Shown: piece after piece, positions 38,266 through 47,353 of the stretch
Numbering within the stretch: position 1 is the stretch's first letter
Layout of the letters: each line of letters begins with the position of its first letter
NCBI GenBank assembly: GCA_019448385.1
Contig: JAGTXO010000063.1
Span: 124,001-188,000, forward strand
Length of the DNA stretch: 64,000 nucleotides
DNA from: Diacronema lutheri
Taxonomy: Eukaryota; Haptophyta; Pavlovophyceae; Pavlovales; Pavlovaceae
Reading direction: 5' to 3'
Position numbers and translations under genes: made by a program
The notes under the pieces: model-generated
What the model was told of the DNA's origin: nothing
What the model saw: only the letters and a program-made list of their open reading frames with translations
The model's database searches: none

Positions 38266-39203
38266 CTTCGGACTCGCTGCCCGGCTCTGCCTGTGCGGGC
38301 GCGATGCACTCGGACTCGATGCCCGGCTCTGCCTTCGTGGGCGCGGTCGCGGGCACGGGCGCGCCCTCGACCCCGTCGCGGTTGAAGACATCGAACTCGA
38401 CGCACACGCCGTGGTCCTTGAAGTCGGTGGCCTCGCTGTCGTTCGCGTAAGCCTCGGGCGAACTCGCAACGAGCGACGACATCTCGGCGTGGAGCCAGCA
38501 CATCTCATGCTGCACCGCGTGTTCAGGTTCTCGAGCGCTCCGTTGAAAGAGTCACTCTCACCGAGGCGCTCGCTGCACCACACCAGATAGCCATCGAGCT
38601 TGTGAGCGTGCTCGTGCGCCCGTGCGAGGTCCTTGGAGAGCGCGTCGGCGCGCGCGCACATGCCGTCGCATGACTTGGCCGGTGTCATGCTGTGCTTCCA
38701 AGGCCTGGTGCTCGGCGTTGAGCGTGTCGTGATCCTCGCGAACGAGCTGCAACCAGCTGCAGCAGCCGCGCGACGCCGCTGTCGCCGACGATGCGCTGGA
38801 GCATGTGGCCCATGAGGTGTGCGCGGCACGTGGCGAGCGCCACATTTTTGCGCAGCAGCGCGAGGATCCGGGCGCCGCGGACGAGCCGGCCCATGCACTT
38901 GAGCGCGTAGATTCGGCCGCACATGCACGCGCCGACGACCGAGTCGGCGGGCCCGCCGTCGAGCCAAAAGTTGGCCTCGGCCGCATCGCGGCGGCGGGCG
39001 ACGCGCTGAAGGATGCGCACGCGGTAGTGCCGGTCGACGAGCAGCTCGTCGCCGAAGATCTCGTCGGGCAGCAGCTCGGAGACGTTCTGGGGGTACATGC
39101 TGTGCGAGCGTGCACGCGACGAGATCTCGTCGGGCGTGCCGTCCGTTCGTTCAGAGCAGAGCGCGTCGGACCGGCAGACAGACGATGCAGCGCGCGAAGG
39201 CAC
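38230..39203 (-). pseudogene. Decayed coding sequence, family unknown
   Basis: On the minus strand protein-like stretches lie in the same order but not in one frame. From high to low coordinate they read ELLPDEIFGDELLVDRHYRV, AAEANFWLDGGPADSVVGA, CGRIYALKCMGRLVRGARIL, VREDHDTLNAEHQALE, DALSKDLARAHEHAHKLDGY, then SEATDFKDHGVCVEFDVFNR and an EPGSES-type repeat tail. The helical middle suggests a coiled coil. No product is recognised. The simplest reading is an old broken gene with a few frame breaks; unmodelled introns are the alternative. Confidence 0.35.
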
Positions 39204-39525
39204 CTGCGGCGCGCGGCGTGGCCTCGCGTGCCGTCACGAAGCCGCCTGCGCGCACTGCGGAGGCGGCGAGCGCGACGAGGGCGGGCGCGGACGAGGTGCT
39301 GAGCGGCGTCACGTACGCGCCCTCGCTCGCCGAGCTCGACGCCGCGGCGCTGACGATGCGCGCGGCGTACCACACCGACCGCCCCTGAGACGATGCGCGG
39401 CGCCCGCGGAGGACTGGTCCGTTGGCGCGCAAACCGTGGGCGAAAGGGCGCGAAGCCAACGGCCGTCCGCGCACGTTCAAACGCGCGCATACGGGTGGCA
39501 TCCTCCCACCTTCGGCGCCGCTTTC

Positions 39526-39820
39526 TAAAAGGGTGTAGGGTGTAGGGTGTAGGATGCAAAACAAGCCCTCCCCACATTTGGGCCCGACGTCATTCCTTCT
39601 TCGAAGCCGTGACGTTACTCACATACGAGTACCTTTACTTAGTGTAGGATGTATCTATTCTCTAGGTATTTGCATAGTGTAGGGTGTAGGATACGTACGG
39701 TTATGAAAGTCCCATAGGGGGGAGAAGGAATGACGCTGTGACGAAAGAAGGAATGACGTCGGGCCCAAATGTGGGGAGGGCTTGTTTTGCATCCTACACC
39801 CTACACCCTACACCCTTTTA
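39526..39820 (+). mobile_element. MITE-like element, copy 1
   Basis: ~295 bp with ~70-bp terminal inverted repeats: TAAAAGGGTGTAGGGTGTAG..., GGATGCAAAACAAGCCC, CACATTTGGGCCCGACGTC at the left; the exact complement at the right. The interior is near 45-50% GC (TTACTTAGTGTAGGATG, CTCTAGGTATTTGCAT), clearly unlike the host. No coding capacity, so a non-autonomous DNA element is inferred. Confidence 0.7.
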
Positions 39821-40078
39821 GAAAGCGGCGGCGCCTCGGAGCATGGCGGCTCGACAGCATGGCGCCTCGACAGCATGGCGTCGTCCAGCGTGGCGTCCAG
39901 GATGGCGACTGCGCCCGGGCCGTGACGCCGCGACGTCGTTCGGCTGCGTCACGGAGGAGCGCCATCCGTGCGCCACGGAGGAGCGGCAGGACCACGACGC
40001 GGCGTGACGCTGGACGACGCCATGCTGTATAGGCGCCATGCTGTCGAGCCGCCATGCTCTGAGGCGCCGCCGCTTTTC

Positions 40079-40370
40079 AAAAGGGTGTAGGGTGTAGGGT
40101 GTAGGATGCAAAACAAGCCCTCCCCACATCTGGGCCCGACGTCATTCCTTCTTTCGTCACAGCGTCATTCCTTCACTCCCTGTAGGACTTTCGTAACCGT
40201 ACGTATCCTACACCCTACACTATGCAAATACTTAGAGAATAGATACATCCTACACTAAGTAAAAGTACTCGTATGTGAGTAACGTCACGGCTTCGAAGAA
40301 GGAATGACGTCGGGCCCAAATGTGGGGAGGGCTTGTTTTGCATCCTACACCCTACACCCTACACCCTTTT
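40079..40370 (-). mobile_element. MITE-like element, copy 2 (inverted)
   Basis: The same element in opposite orientation, with the same termini and a few substitutions and small length differences in the middle (ACTTAGAGAATAGATAC). High identity implies recent activity or palindrome-driven homogenisation. Confidence 0.7.
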
Positions 40371-40480
40371 AGAAAGCGGCGGCGCCTCAGAGCATGGCGC
40401 CCGCCCGCTCGAGCCGGACCTCCGCGCAGCCGGACTCGCCCCGCCCCGGGCTGCTCTGGCTGGGCGACGTCGTGCGCGCC

Positions 40481-40779
40481 TCAGAACGCCGCGCTCGCCA
40501 CGCGCACGTAGCCCTCGTCCGGGTCCGGCTCGGGCGCCGCGTCGCGCACCGAGCGCGACGCGGCCTCGACGCCCGGCGTTTCGGCACGCGAGGCGACGGA
40601 TGCCTCGTCCGGCCGGCCCCACGGCAGCTGCAGCTCGAGCTGGCGCTGGATGATGCGCGGCGTCGCCACGCGCCCGTGCTGCACCTCGCGACGTCGCGCG
40701 CGCACGTAGAGCACGATCGCCACCGAGCCGCTGAGGCCCATCATCGCGCCGAGCAGCACCGAGATTGTGGTCTCATTGT
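40481..40779 (-). pseudogene. Orphan last exon of a membrane protein
   Basis: Reading leftward from an AAGCAG acceptor at 40780-40785, the frame gives NETTISVLLGAMMGLSGSV then AIVLYVRARRREV: a single membrane span with a basic stop-transfer end. A ~75-residue cytosolic tail follows (RQLELQLPWGRPDEASV...DEGYVRVASAAF) to a stop at 40481. This looks like the terminal exon of a type I membrane protein. The upstream exons are absent; in their place the helicase region begins at 40957 on the other strand. They may lie beyond the island. Confidence 0.45.
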
Positions 40780-40956
40780 CTGCTTGGGCGCGAACGGAAA
40801 ACGCGCGAAGGGTGGCGACGAAGATCGTTGGGTTGGGTTGGGCCACCGGCTCCCGAGGATTGCTTGTGGCGCTCGACTGACCGTTGGCCCAGCTTTTTTT
40901 TTTCTCGAACCTACTGTGGAGCCCGCCTGCAGCGTGATCTCCCGCGCACAACGACC

Positions 40957-43604
40957 ATGGCCGCCATCGACCTGCGCGCCTTCGACGCGGCGCTCGTCAA
41001 CTGCGAGATCGTGAGCACGCGGCCGGTCAAGCCGAGCGAGCAGGCGCGCACGGTCGACAAGCTGAGCTACGGGCCGTCGCGCCGCGCGCTCGCCTTCGTC
41101 TCGCCGCCCTGCGTCGTCGACTGGCCCGAGCTCACGGGCGACGGCAACTTTGGCACCATGTACGGGCCGACGGACGTCGACAAGGCGGCGTACACGGCCG
41201 GCGTGACCGACAAGGAGCTGCCGATTGAAGGCGCGCCGCTCGCGCAGATGGACGCCTACTTTGGCGCCCTGCGCGCCATCGACGATCAGCGCGTCGAGAC
41301 GGTGCACGCGCGCCAGAAGGAGCTGCTCAACACGCGCGGCCTCTCGAAGGAGGAGGTGCGCGGCAAGCTCTCGCCCGCCGTCAAGCCCAAGTACGAGGAC
41401 GACACGCTCGCGCACACGCGGCTGAACATGTCGACGCGCACGTTCACGTGGGCGGGCTCCGAGCGCGTCGTGCCGCTCGTCGACGCGCGGCGCGAACCGG
41501 TCGACGAGATCCGGCACGAGGACGTCTGCGCCATCGCCACGCAGCTCGACCGCGTCTACACGGGGCTCACGGGCTCGATGTTTGGCACCAAGTGGAACGT
41601 GTGCGGGGTCATGCTCCTGAAGCGCGCCGAGCAGCGGCCGCAGCCCGGCTCGGACGCCTTCGCCTCGTACGGCGTGCCCGCCTGGGCCGACACGTTCGAC
41701 TCCACGGGGCTGTACGTGCCCGACGAGCGCGAGCGCGCGGCGGCGCTCGCGGCGGTGGCCGGTCTGCGCACGGCGCGCGCGCCGGCCGGGCCGGGCGGGC
41801 GCGAGCTCGCGCGCGCGCAGGGCTACCATCGCGCCGAGCGGGCTGCGAGCGCGGCGGCGGCGCGCGCGGCGATGGCCGAGGGCGGCCAGCAGTGCGCGCT
41901 CCACGGCGCGGTCGTCAAATCGGCGCTGCGCGGCGTGGGCAACCGGCTGCATCTTTGCGACGCGCCGGGCGGAACGGGCAAGACGTTCGTCGAGCGCGCC
42001 ATTATCGCCGCCGTGCGCGCGGATGGGCACGCGGTCGTCGTGGGCGCGTCCTCGGGCGTCGCCGCCACGCTGCTGCCCGACGGCCGCACCTTCCACTCGA
42101 CCTTCAAGGTGCCCGGCGGTGCCGACTCCGACGGGCAAGCCGTTCAATGGCGTGCCGCGCTCCGAGCGCGGGCGCTCCCTGGCCGCCGCGGCGGCTGGTC
42201 GTGTGGGACGAGGCGCCGATGCAGACGCGGTGCCACCTCGACTCGCCTGATCGGTGTTTGCGCGACGTGACGGGCGTCGACGAGCGCTTCGGCGGCGAGA
42301 CGCTGCTGCTCGCCGGCGACTTTCGCCAGTGCTTGCCGGTGGTGCGGCGCGGCTCGCGCGCGCAGATCGTGCGCTCCTGCCTCAAGTACTCGGCGCCGTG
42401 GCAGCACGATCGGCAGCACGCCTTGGTCGAGAACGTTCGCGCCTCGAGCGCGGCGCGCGACACGGGCGACGCGCTCGGCGCGGGCGAGTGGGCGGAGCTG
42501 CTGCGCAGCCCCGGCGACGGCGCCGTTCCCGCGGCGGTGCCGGCGGCCGGGGCCATGCCCGGCGCATTCCCGCTCGATCCCGTGCAGCTGCCCGAGGCCG
42601 TCGGCGGCGTCCCCATCCGCGTGGGCTCGGCCTACCCGACGGAGCTCGTGACGACTTTGTCCACGGCGCGACGTGTTGGACCGACGACGGCTCGCTGTGC
42701 GACCGCGCGGTGCTCTGCGCCAAGCAGACGGACGTGGCGCGGATCAACTGGCTGGCGATCGGCCGCTTCCCGGGCGCGGCGGCGAGGTGCGCGTCGGCGG
42801 ACGAGCTGGCGCGACGACGGGGCGGGCAAGCAGATTGCGCGGGCGTCGGTCGAATTCCTCGACTCGCTCGAGCACGCGCAGATGCCGCACCGCGTCCTCG
42901 ACCTGAAGCCCGGGATGGTGGTGATGCTGCCGCGCAACCTCTCGCCCGGCGAGGGGCTGTGCGGCGGCACGCGGCTGATCGTGCGCGGCGTGCGCGCCGG
43001 CGGCCGGCTGCTCGAGTGCGCACGCCCCGGCGCGGCCGCCGGGCGCGACAGCACCGTGCTCGTCGCGCGTGTCGACCACCACTCGCCCGACGACGGCACG
43101 TTCGCGCTTGTGCGGATGCGCCGCCAGTTCCCCGGTGCGGCCGGCGTAACGAGGCGCAGGGGCAAGCGCTCGGGTGCGCGGGCGTGTGGCTCGCCGAGCC
43201 GTGCTTCACGCACGGCCAGCTCCACGTGGCCGCTTCGCGCGTCGGGCACACGTCGCGCGTCCGCTTTGCGCTCGGCGCGGACCTCGTGACGCGCAGCGTC
43301 GTCTTCAAAGAGGTGCTCCGCGCGGTCAGCGGTGGCGAGGCGGCGGCGGCGGCGCTCGCCGCGGCCGCCGTCGCCGCCGCGCGCGAATGCGCGGCGGCGG
43401 CGCGCGGTGGCGGCGGGCGCGGACGGCGCGCGCGGCGCCGGCGGCGGGCGGCGCGCTGGCGGCGGGCGCGCCGCCGGCGCGCGGTGCTGGCCAGCACCCG
43501 CCGGCGCGACGCCCGCCGCGCCGCTCGCGCCGACGCGCAGCCGTCGGGTGCTCGCCAGCACCGCGCGCCGCGCGACCGGCCCGCGTACCTGCGCGCCCTT
43601 CTAG
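40957..43604 (+). mobile_element. PIF1/Helitron-type helicase region of an element, decayed
   Basis: The region opens with ATG at 40957 (MAAIDLRAFDAALVNCEIVS). A ~300-residue leader (SRRALAFVSPPCVVDWPEL, GDGNFGTMYGPTDVDKA, GLTGSMFGTKWNVCGVMLLK) recalls DUF5871-like proteins of large DNA viruses, a comparison made from memory. PIF1-type motifs follow: Walker A APGGTGKTF, Walker B VVWDEAPM, LLLAGDFRQCLPVV, HALVENVR, and the C-terminal QGQALGCAGVWL with HGQLHVAASR. These last resemble Helitron helicases. No HUH Rep domain was found. The motifs do not share one continuous frame, so the copy looks broken, with a few breaks, unless unrecognised introns are present. It could be Helitron-derived or virus-derived. 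Confidence 0.6.
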
Positions 43605-43614
43605 GGCGCGCAGG
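43588..43614. terminator. Perfect 12-bp-stem hairpin after the helicase
   Basis: CCTGCGCGCCCT, loop TCT, AGGGCGCGCAGG. It lies just beyond the last helicase motif. A second perfect palindrome, GGTGCTGGCCAGCACC, is at 43483-43498. Such hairpins mark Helitron 3' ends and also transcript ends in some large DNA viruses; no CTRR end was identified next to it. Confidence 0.5.
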
Positions 43615-44863
43615 GCGGCGCCAATGCGGCCGGCGCGCAGGGGCCTCACGCTGGCGCGCTGCCCGCCGCCGCGTGGGTCGCCGCTGCGCGCGTGCCGTCG
43701 GCGCTGCCGCCGCCCGGCGTCGCGCTCGCGCCGCAGCCGCAGCCGCCGCCGCCGCCGTCGCCGCCGCCTGCCGCCTGCCGGCAAGCTGGGCAAGTGCGCA
43801 GCGGCGGCGACGGCGGTGCGCGACCCGGCGAGCAGGCGGCGCGCCGCCGAGCCGGGGGCGGGCTCCGTGGGCGACGAGGCTCGCCCGCCACTCGCACTAC
43901 TCGCGCGCCAAGTGCGCACAACGCGCCCCCCCCCCCCCCCCCCCCCCACCCCACCCCCCGATGAAATTATTGCTCATACCATGGCGTCGCGCCACGGCAG
44001 TACGCCCGTGGCCCCGGCGGCCAGCCTCGCGCCGCTACGCCGTGTCGTCGCGGCCGGCGCACACAGCGAACTGTGTTTCCGCGGCACATGCCCGGCTGCT
44101 CGCGCGCTGCAAGCTTGCCGAACTGCTCGCGCTGGAATGGCGCGTTGCGGGCGTGCCCGCGCACCGCGCGTGTGCCATGCGCGTTCCGGGAGCGCCGCGC
44201 CGCGCGCCAAAGCGGCGCGCGGCGGACGTGCGGCCTCGGGCCGAAGAGGGGCCGGCGCGACCGGCCGCGAGGCGGGCGCAGACGCTCGGCGTGCCGGTCG
44301 ATGCGTCGTCCAAATCCGCGTCGGGCGGATGCGCGCCTGGGCCGGCGCTGCGTGCAGTCGGCGGGGCCCGGCCACGCGCTCGGGCGTAACGTTCGCGCCT
44401 GTTCGGCCGAGGCGCACTCGCCGTCCCCTCGCGCCGGCAACGTGCGTGCGGGCCAGCACGCAGGCAGCGTACGATGCCACGGCAGCGGCGAGCGCGTCCC
44501 CGCCGGTGTGCCGCTCGGCGCCCCGTCACGCGCAACGTGCGCGCCGCCCGCTGCATGCGCACGCATACGCGCGCTGGCAGCGTGCGCAAAATTGCCCGGG
44601 CAAGATCGTCCCGCGCTCGCGCCGCCGACGCATCATTCCATGTGTCCGTTTCGGCATCTGCCACCATCCACCAGCCCTCGAAAGCCGGCTTGCGCGTGGG
44701 CGCCCGTCCGGTGCGAGAAGCGGCTCGCGTCCTCGCGCGGGGCGCCTCCGCGCCAGGCGCCCGGCGCGCGCTCGTCTTGCCGCGCCACCACGCTGATCTG
44801 CGCCCAACCCTCGCTCGCCAATTCCCCCGTCGTCCCTGCTGCGCAGCCCGCAACAGCGCGCGC
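43615..44863 (+). other. GC-rich stretch without an assigned gene
   Basis: It holds a C22 run at 43926-43947, then ATGAAATTATTGCTCATACC immediately before an ATG at 43981. That AT-rich patch resembles the ones next to host starts, so a gene may begin here. A protein-like stretch (CKLAELLALEWRVAGVPAHR) is open to about 44389 but matches nothing I know. Confidence 0.35.
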
Positions 44864-45886
44864 ATGGCGCGTGCACGGCGCGGCGCCTTGAGCAAGTTTT
44901 ACGTCGTCGGTCGGCAGCCTGTGGAAGACGCGTTTGACGGCCCGATGTGGCCGGTGAGAGTGCCCGGCGTGCCGCGTGGTGAGCGCCTGCACGGCTTGCC
45001 GGGCTCGGCGCGCGCCCAGCCAGCCTCCCTCCATCCCGCCGCAAACCGTGCGTGCGCACCCCGCACACCCGGCGCTGCGCGGCGCGGCGCAGGCGCGAAA
45101 AACGAGGGCAGCGCGTGCTACACGACCGTCCTTATGCAATCGCTCTTCGCCCTGAACATGCTCCGTGCGATGCTTCGCTCCGCTTCGCGCCGTGCCAACA
45201 GCGTCGAGAGGGCGCGTTTTCGGGACTTTGGCACGCTGATCGAGGACACCAGGGCGCCGACACGGCTGTGTCTTGTGTCCGTCATCGACGTCATCTCGGG
45301 CCGTGGCGCGCGAAGGACGCCGCAGGATGCCGCTGAGTTCTTCCGGTTGCTGCTCGGCCGAGTGCCCGGGCTCGCTGCGGCCTTTGAAGCCGACACACGC
45401 GTCGGGCCAGTGCTCGAGCAGATCGCCGTGCCTTCAGAGGCCGGCGAGGGCATCGCCGTACTCGTCAGCGTCGGCGGCGATGCGGCGCGCGCGCTTGCAC
45501 ACGCTCTGGGGGGCGCCGCTGGGCCGCCGCGGGATCGCCACACGAACGCGGGCCACTCGGGCGTGCTCACGCCAGCCAGCATTGCTGTCGAGGCGCCGCG
45601 CACGACGCGCGGCAATGGCTCGCAGTGCAAGAACAACCGCGCGCTCGTGTGCGCGCCGCGGCTGCTGCTCGGCGGGCGCGAACACCTCCCCGTCGCCGGC
45701 GTGGTGCACGTGGGCGAGGGGCCGATGAGCGGGCACCTTGTCGCCATCGTGCTCCGCAACGAGGCTTGGTTTCCGTGCGACGACTACAACGTGCGGCGGC
45801 GCGCACGGTCGCTCGGTGCCGCGACCGGCGGTCGAGCGCAGCCGCGACCGCCCCGTCCTCCCGCGCGGCACGCGCGCGTGGCCTGA
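44864..45886 (+). CDS. Ubiquitin-specific-protease-like (C19) ORF
   Basis: 340 residues from MARARRGALSKFYVVG. The three USP boxes are in order: Cys box NEGSACYTTVLMQSLF near residue 83 (compare GNTCYMNSxLQ), QDAAEFFRLLLG near 158, and His box SGHLVAIVLRNEAWFPCDDY near 295, where His and Asp are present. USPs remove ubiquitin from proteins. It is smaller than most USPs and lacks an obvious zinc finger. A segment IYNVPESDALAWASGAS, typical of what follows the His box in some algal relatives, lies just downstream at 45931 in a different frame, so the end of the gene or its exon structure is uncertain. Set in the accessory island, it may belong to a mobile element. Confidence 0.5.
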   Translation: MARARRGALSKFYVVGRQPVEDAFDGPMWPVRVPGVPRGERLHGLPGSARAQPASLHPAANRACAPRTPGAARRGAGAKNEGSACYTTVLMQSLFALNMLRAMLRSASRRANSVERARFRDFGTLIEDTRAPTRLCLVSVIDVISGRGARRTPQDAAEFFRLLLGRVPGLAAAFEADTRVGPVLEQIAVPSEAGEGIAVLVSVGGDAARALAHALGGAAGPPRDRHTNAGHSGVLTPASIAVEAPRTTRGNGSQCKNNRALVCAPRLLLGGREHLPVAGVVHVGEGPMSGHLVAIVLRNEAWFPCDDYNVRRRARSLGAATGGRAQPRPPRPPARHARVA

Positions 45887-46299
45887 AAGCTCGCGCGCGC
45901 GCCTGCCGCACGCACGCGCGTTGCCCGCGCAGATCTACAACGTGCCTGAGTCCGACGCGCTGGCGTGGGCAAGTGGTGCGAGCATGCTCGTTCACAGCCG
46001 GCTCGACGTGGAGCCGTTGGACCCGGCGCTGGGCTCAGCGTCACCGCCGTCGGCCGCATCGCCTGCGTGGCCGAGCTCGGAGCCCGACGCGCCGACCTTG
46101 CCGGCAGCCTGGCCGCGGGTGCGGCAGATGGCAGCGGTGCCAACAGATGCGACGATCGGCATCGCGGAGACGGCTGCAGACATCTCTACGGCGGCGATCG
46201 GCCCAGCTGCGTGCGAGGCCCGCCAAGTTGTCTCCGTGACGCGCGCATTGCCAACAGCGGTGAGTGCGTCCTCGTCTCCGGCGGCCGCTGTGCCCCCCC

Positions 46300-46330
<31 letters not shown>

Positions 46331-46531
46331 AACTCTCCCTACCTTCTTCCTCCTTTCGCACCTCGCACGCGCACGCCGTCCGCTGTCCGCTGTCCGCGGC
46401 CCAAATTGCCTTGCGGAAGCCGAGCAGGCAGAGCCCTGCTTGGATGGCTCCAGCGCGCATCTTGTGGATGGCGACGCTGTGGGCGAGCACGGACGCTCAA
46501 ATGTGACCAGTGGCGCGCACGTGCACGTGCG
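45887..46531. other. Low-complexity stretch after the USP-like ORF
   Basis: Contains a C24 run at 46293-46316 followed by an AC dinucleotide run to about 46331. Only a short protein-like piece near 45931-46000 was noted. Confidence 0.4.
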
Positions 46532-46850
46532 CTAACTGGACGTCGAGCGTGTGCGCCTTGTCCGCACGTGTGCACTCACGTGCGTCTGCGGCGATCTGCC
46601 CGGCGTAGTAGTCCGCGCGCGCGGGAGCCGCGTCGGCAGTAGGAGCAGGATAACGTACTTGCGCCTGACGAGGACGGCGAGAAGTGCGGCTTTTCGCTCG
46701 GGGTCTACCATGCCGCCGAGGTTGGCGCTGGCGCGCGTGAGGCAGTCGGAGCGCGCTGGGCCCGGGTTGAAGGCCTCACCCCGGGGGACGGGAGGATTCA
46801 AGGCGCCGAGCCGCTGCGGGTGCGGCGGGAGGCCCCGGGCGGGTGTGCTA
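46532..46850 (-). mobile_element. LINE fragment (endonuclease start)
   Basis: On the minus strand GEAFNPGP (46757-46780) is followed by ASANLGGM, then DPERKAALLAVLVRRKYVIL. A GEAxNPGP phrase a few residues before the ASANxxGL beginning of the apurinic endonuclease is typical of LINE ORF2 in haptophytes and dinoflagellates. The expected catalytic segment after VIL (LQET) is not visible and similarity ends near 46600, so this is a truncated copy. No reverse transcriptase was found nearby. Confidence 0.45.
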
Positions 46851-46873
46851 ATGCGGCTCGATGGCCGCCTGCC

Positions 46874-46917
46874 GGGGGGGGGGGGGGGGGGGAGGGGGGG
46901 GGGGGGGGGGGGGGGGG
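46874..46917 (+). repeat. Poly-G tract (44 bases, one A)
   Basis: The longest of several G runs; others are G33 at 47321-47353 and G17 at 48722-48738. They can form G-quadruplexes and are prone to length error. Confidence 0.8.
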
Positions 46918-47319
46918 CGTTGGGCCGCCCGCGGAAACGGAGGTGAGCGTGTGGGAGCGGCGCGCGTCGGCGCGCGCGGCTGGCGTGCAGCACGGATAAG
47001 TCTTGTGTGGACTTCGCGGGGCGGATCCCGGTGCAGGGATTGCCGACGTAGGCCGCGAGCGCGAGCAGGGCGGGGATGAAGACGGATGATGGGGTTGGGG
47101 CCAAGGCCGCCGCACCCGCAGCTATCACGGTGGCAGCGACCGCCACGGTCAGTGCGAGGCTCGCGTGGCCGCTGCGCGGGCAGCTCGCCCGCCAGGTCCA
47201 GGAGGGCCGGCCTGCGGCCTCAGTGCCCAGCGTTGGGCATGTCAGCGTCTGCGTCTGCGGGCCCGCCACTGCGATGGCGCATTGAGCCTGGCGCACCAAA
47301 ACGCAATCGGTCCGCCGAT

Positions 47320-47353
<34 letters not shown>

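Larger units (their letters stand above)
39514..40386. repeat. ~870-bp composite palindrome
   Basis: The left half, from GGCGCCG-CTTTCTAAAAGGG, is mirrored by the right half ending CCCTTTTAGAAAGCGGCGGC. Each arm contains one ~295-bp element, and the ~257-bp spacer is itself an inverted repeat (GCATGGCGGCTCGACAGCAT on the left, its complement on the right) around a centre near 39950. Beyond the right end, TCAGAGCATGGCG repeats spacer sequence once more. Confidence 0.8.

Noticed and set aside
37630-38967. A single intact 445-codon minus-strand gene
   Set aside because: Protein-like stretches lie in different frames; a decayed or spliced gene fits better than this one ORF.
39184-39388. Small + strand ORF (68 codons) left of the palindrome
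   Set aside because: It has no homologue I recognise, no clear start context and overlaps the decayed minus-strand sequence.
39526-40370. An internal telomere or chromosome-end fusion
   Set aside because: Only three repeat units occur at each end and they belong to the inverted termini of a defined element present twice.
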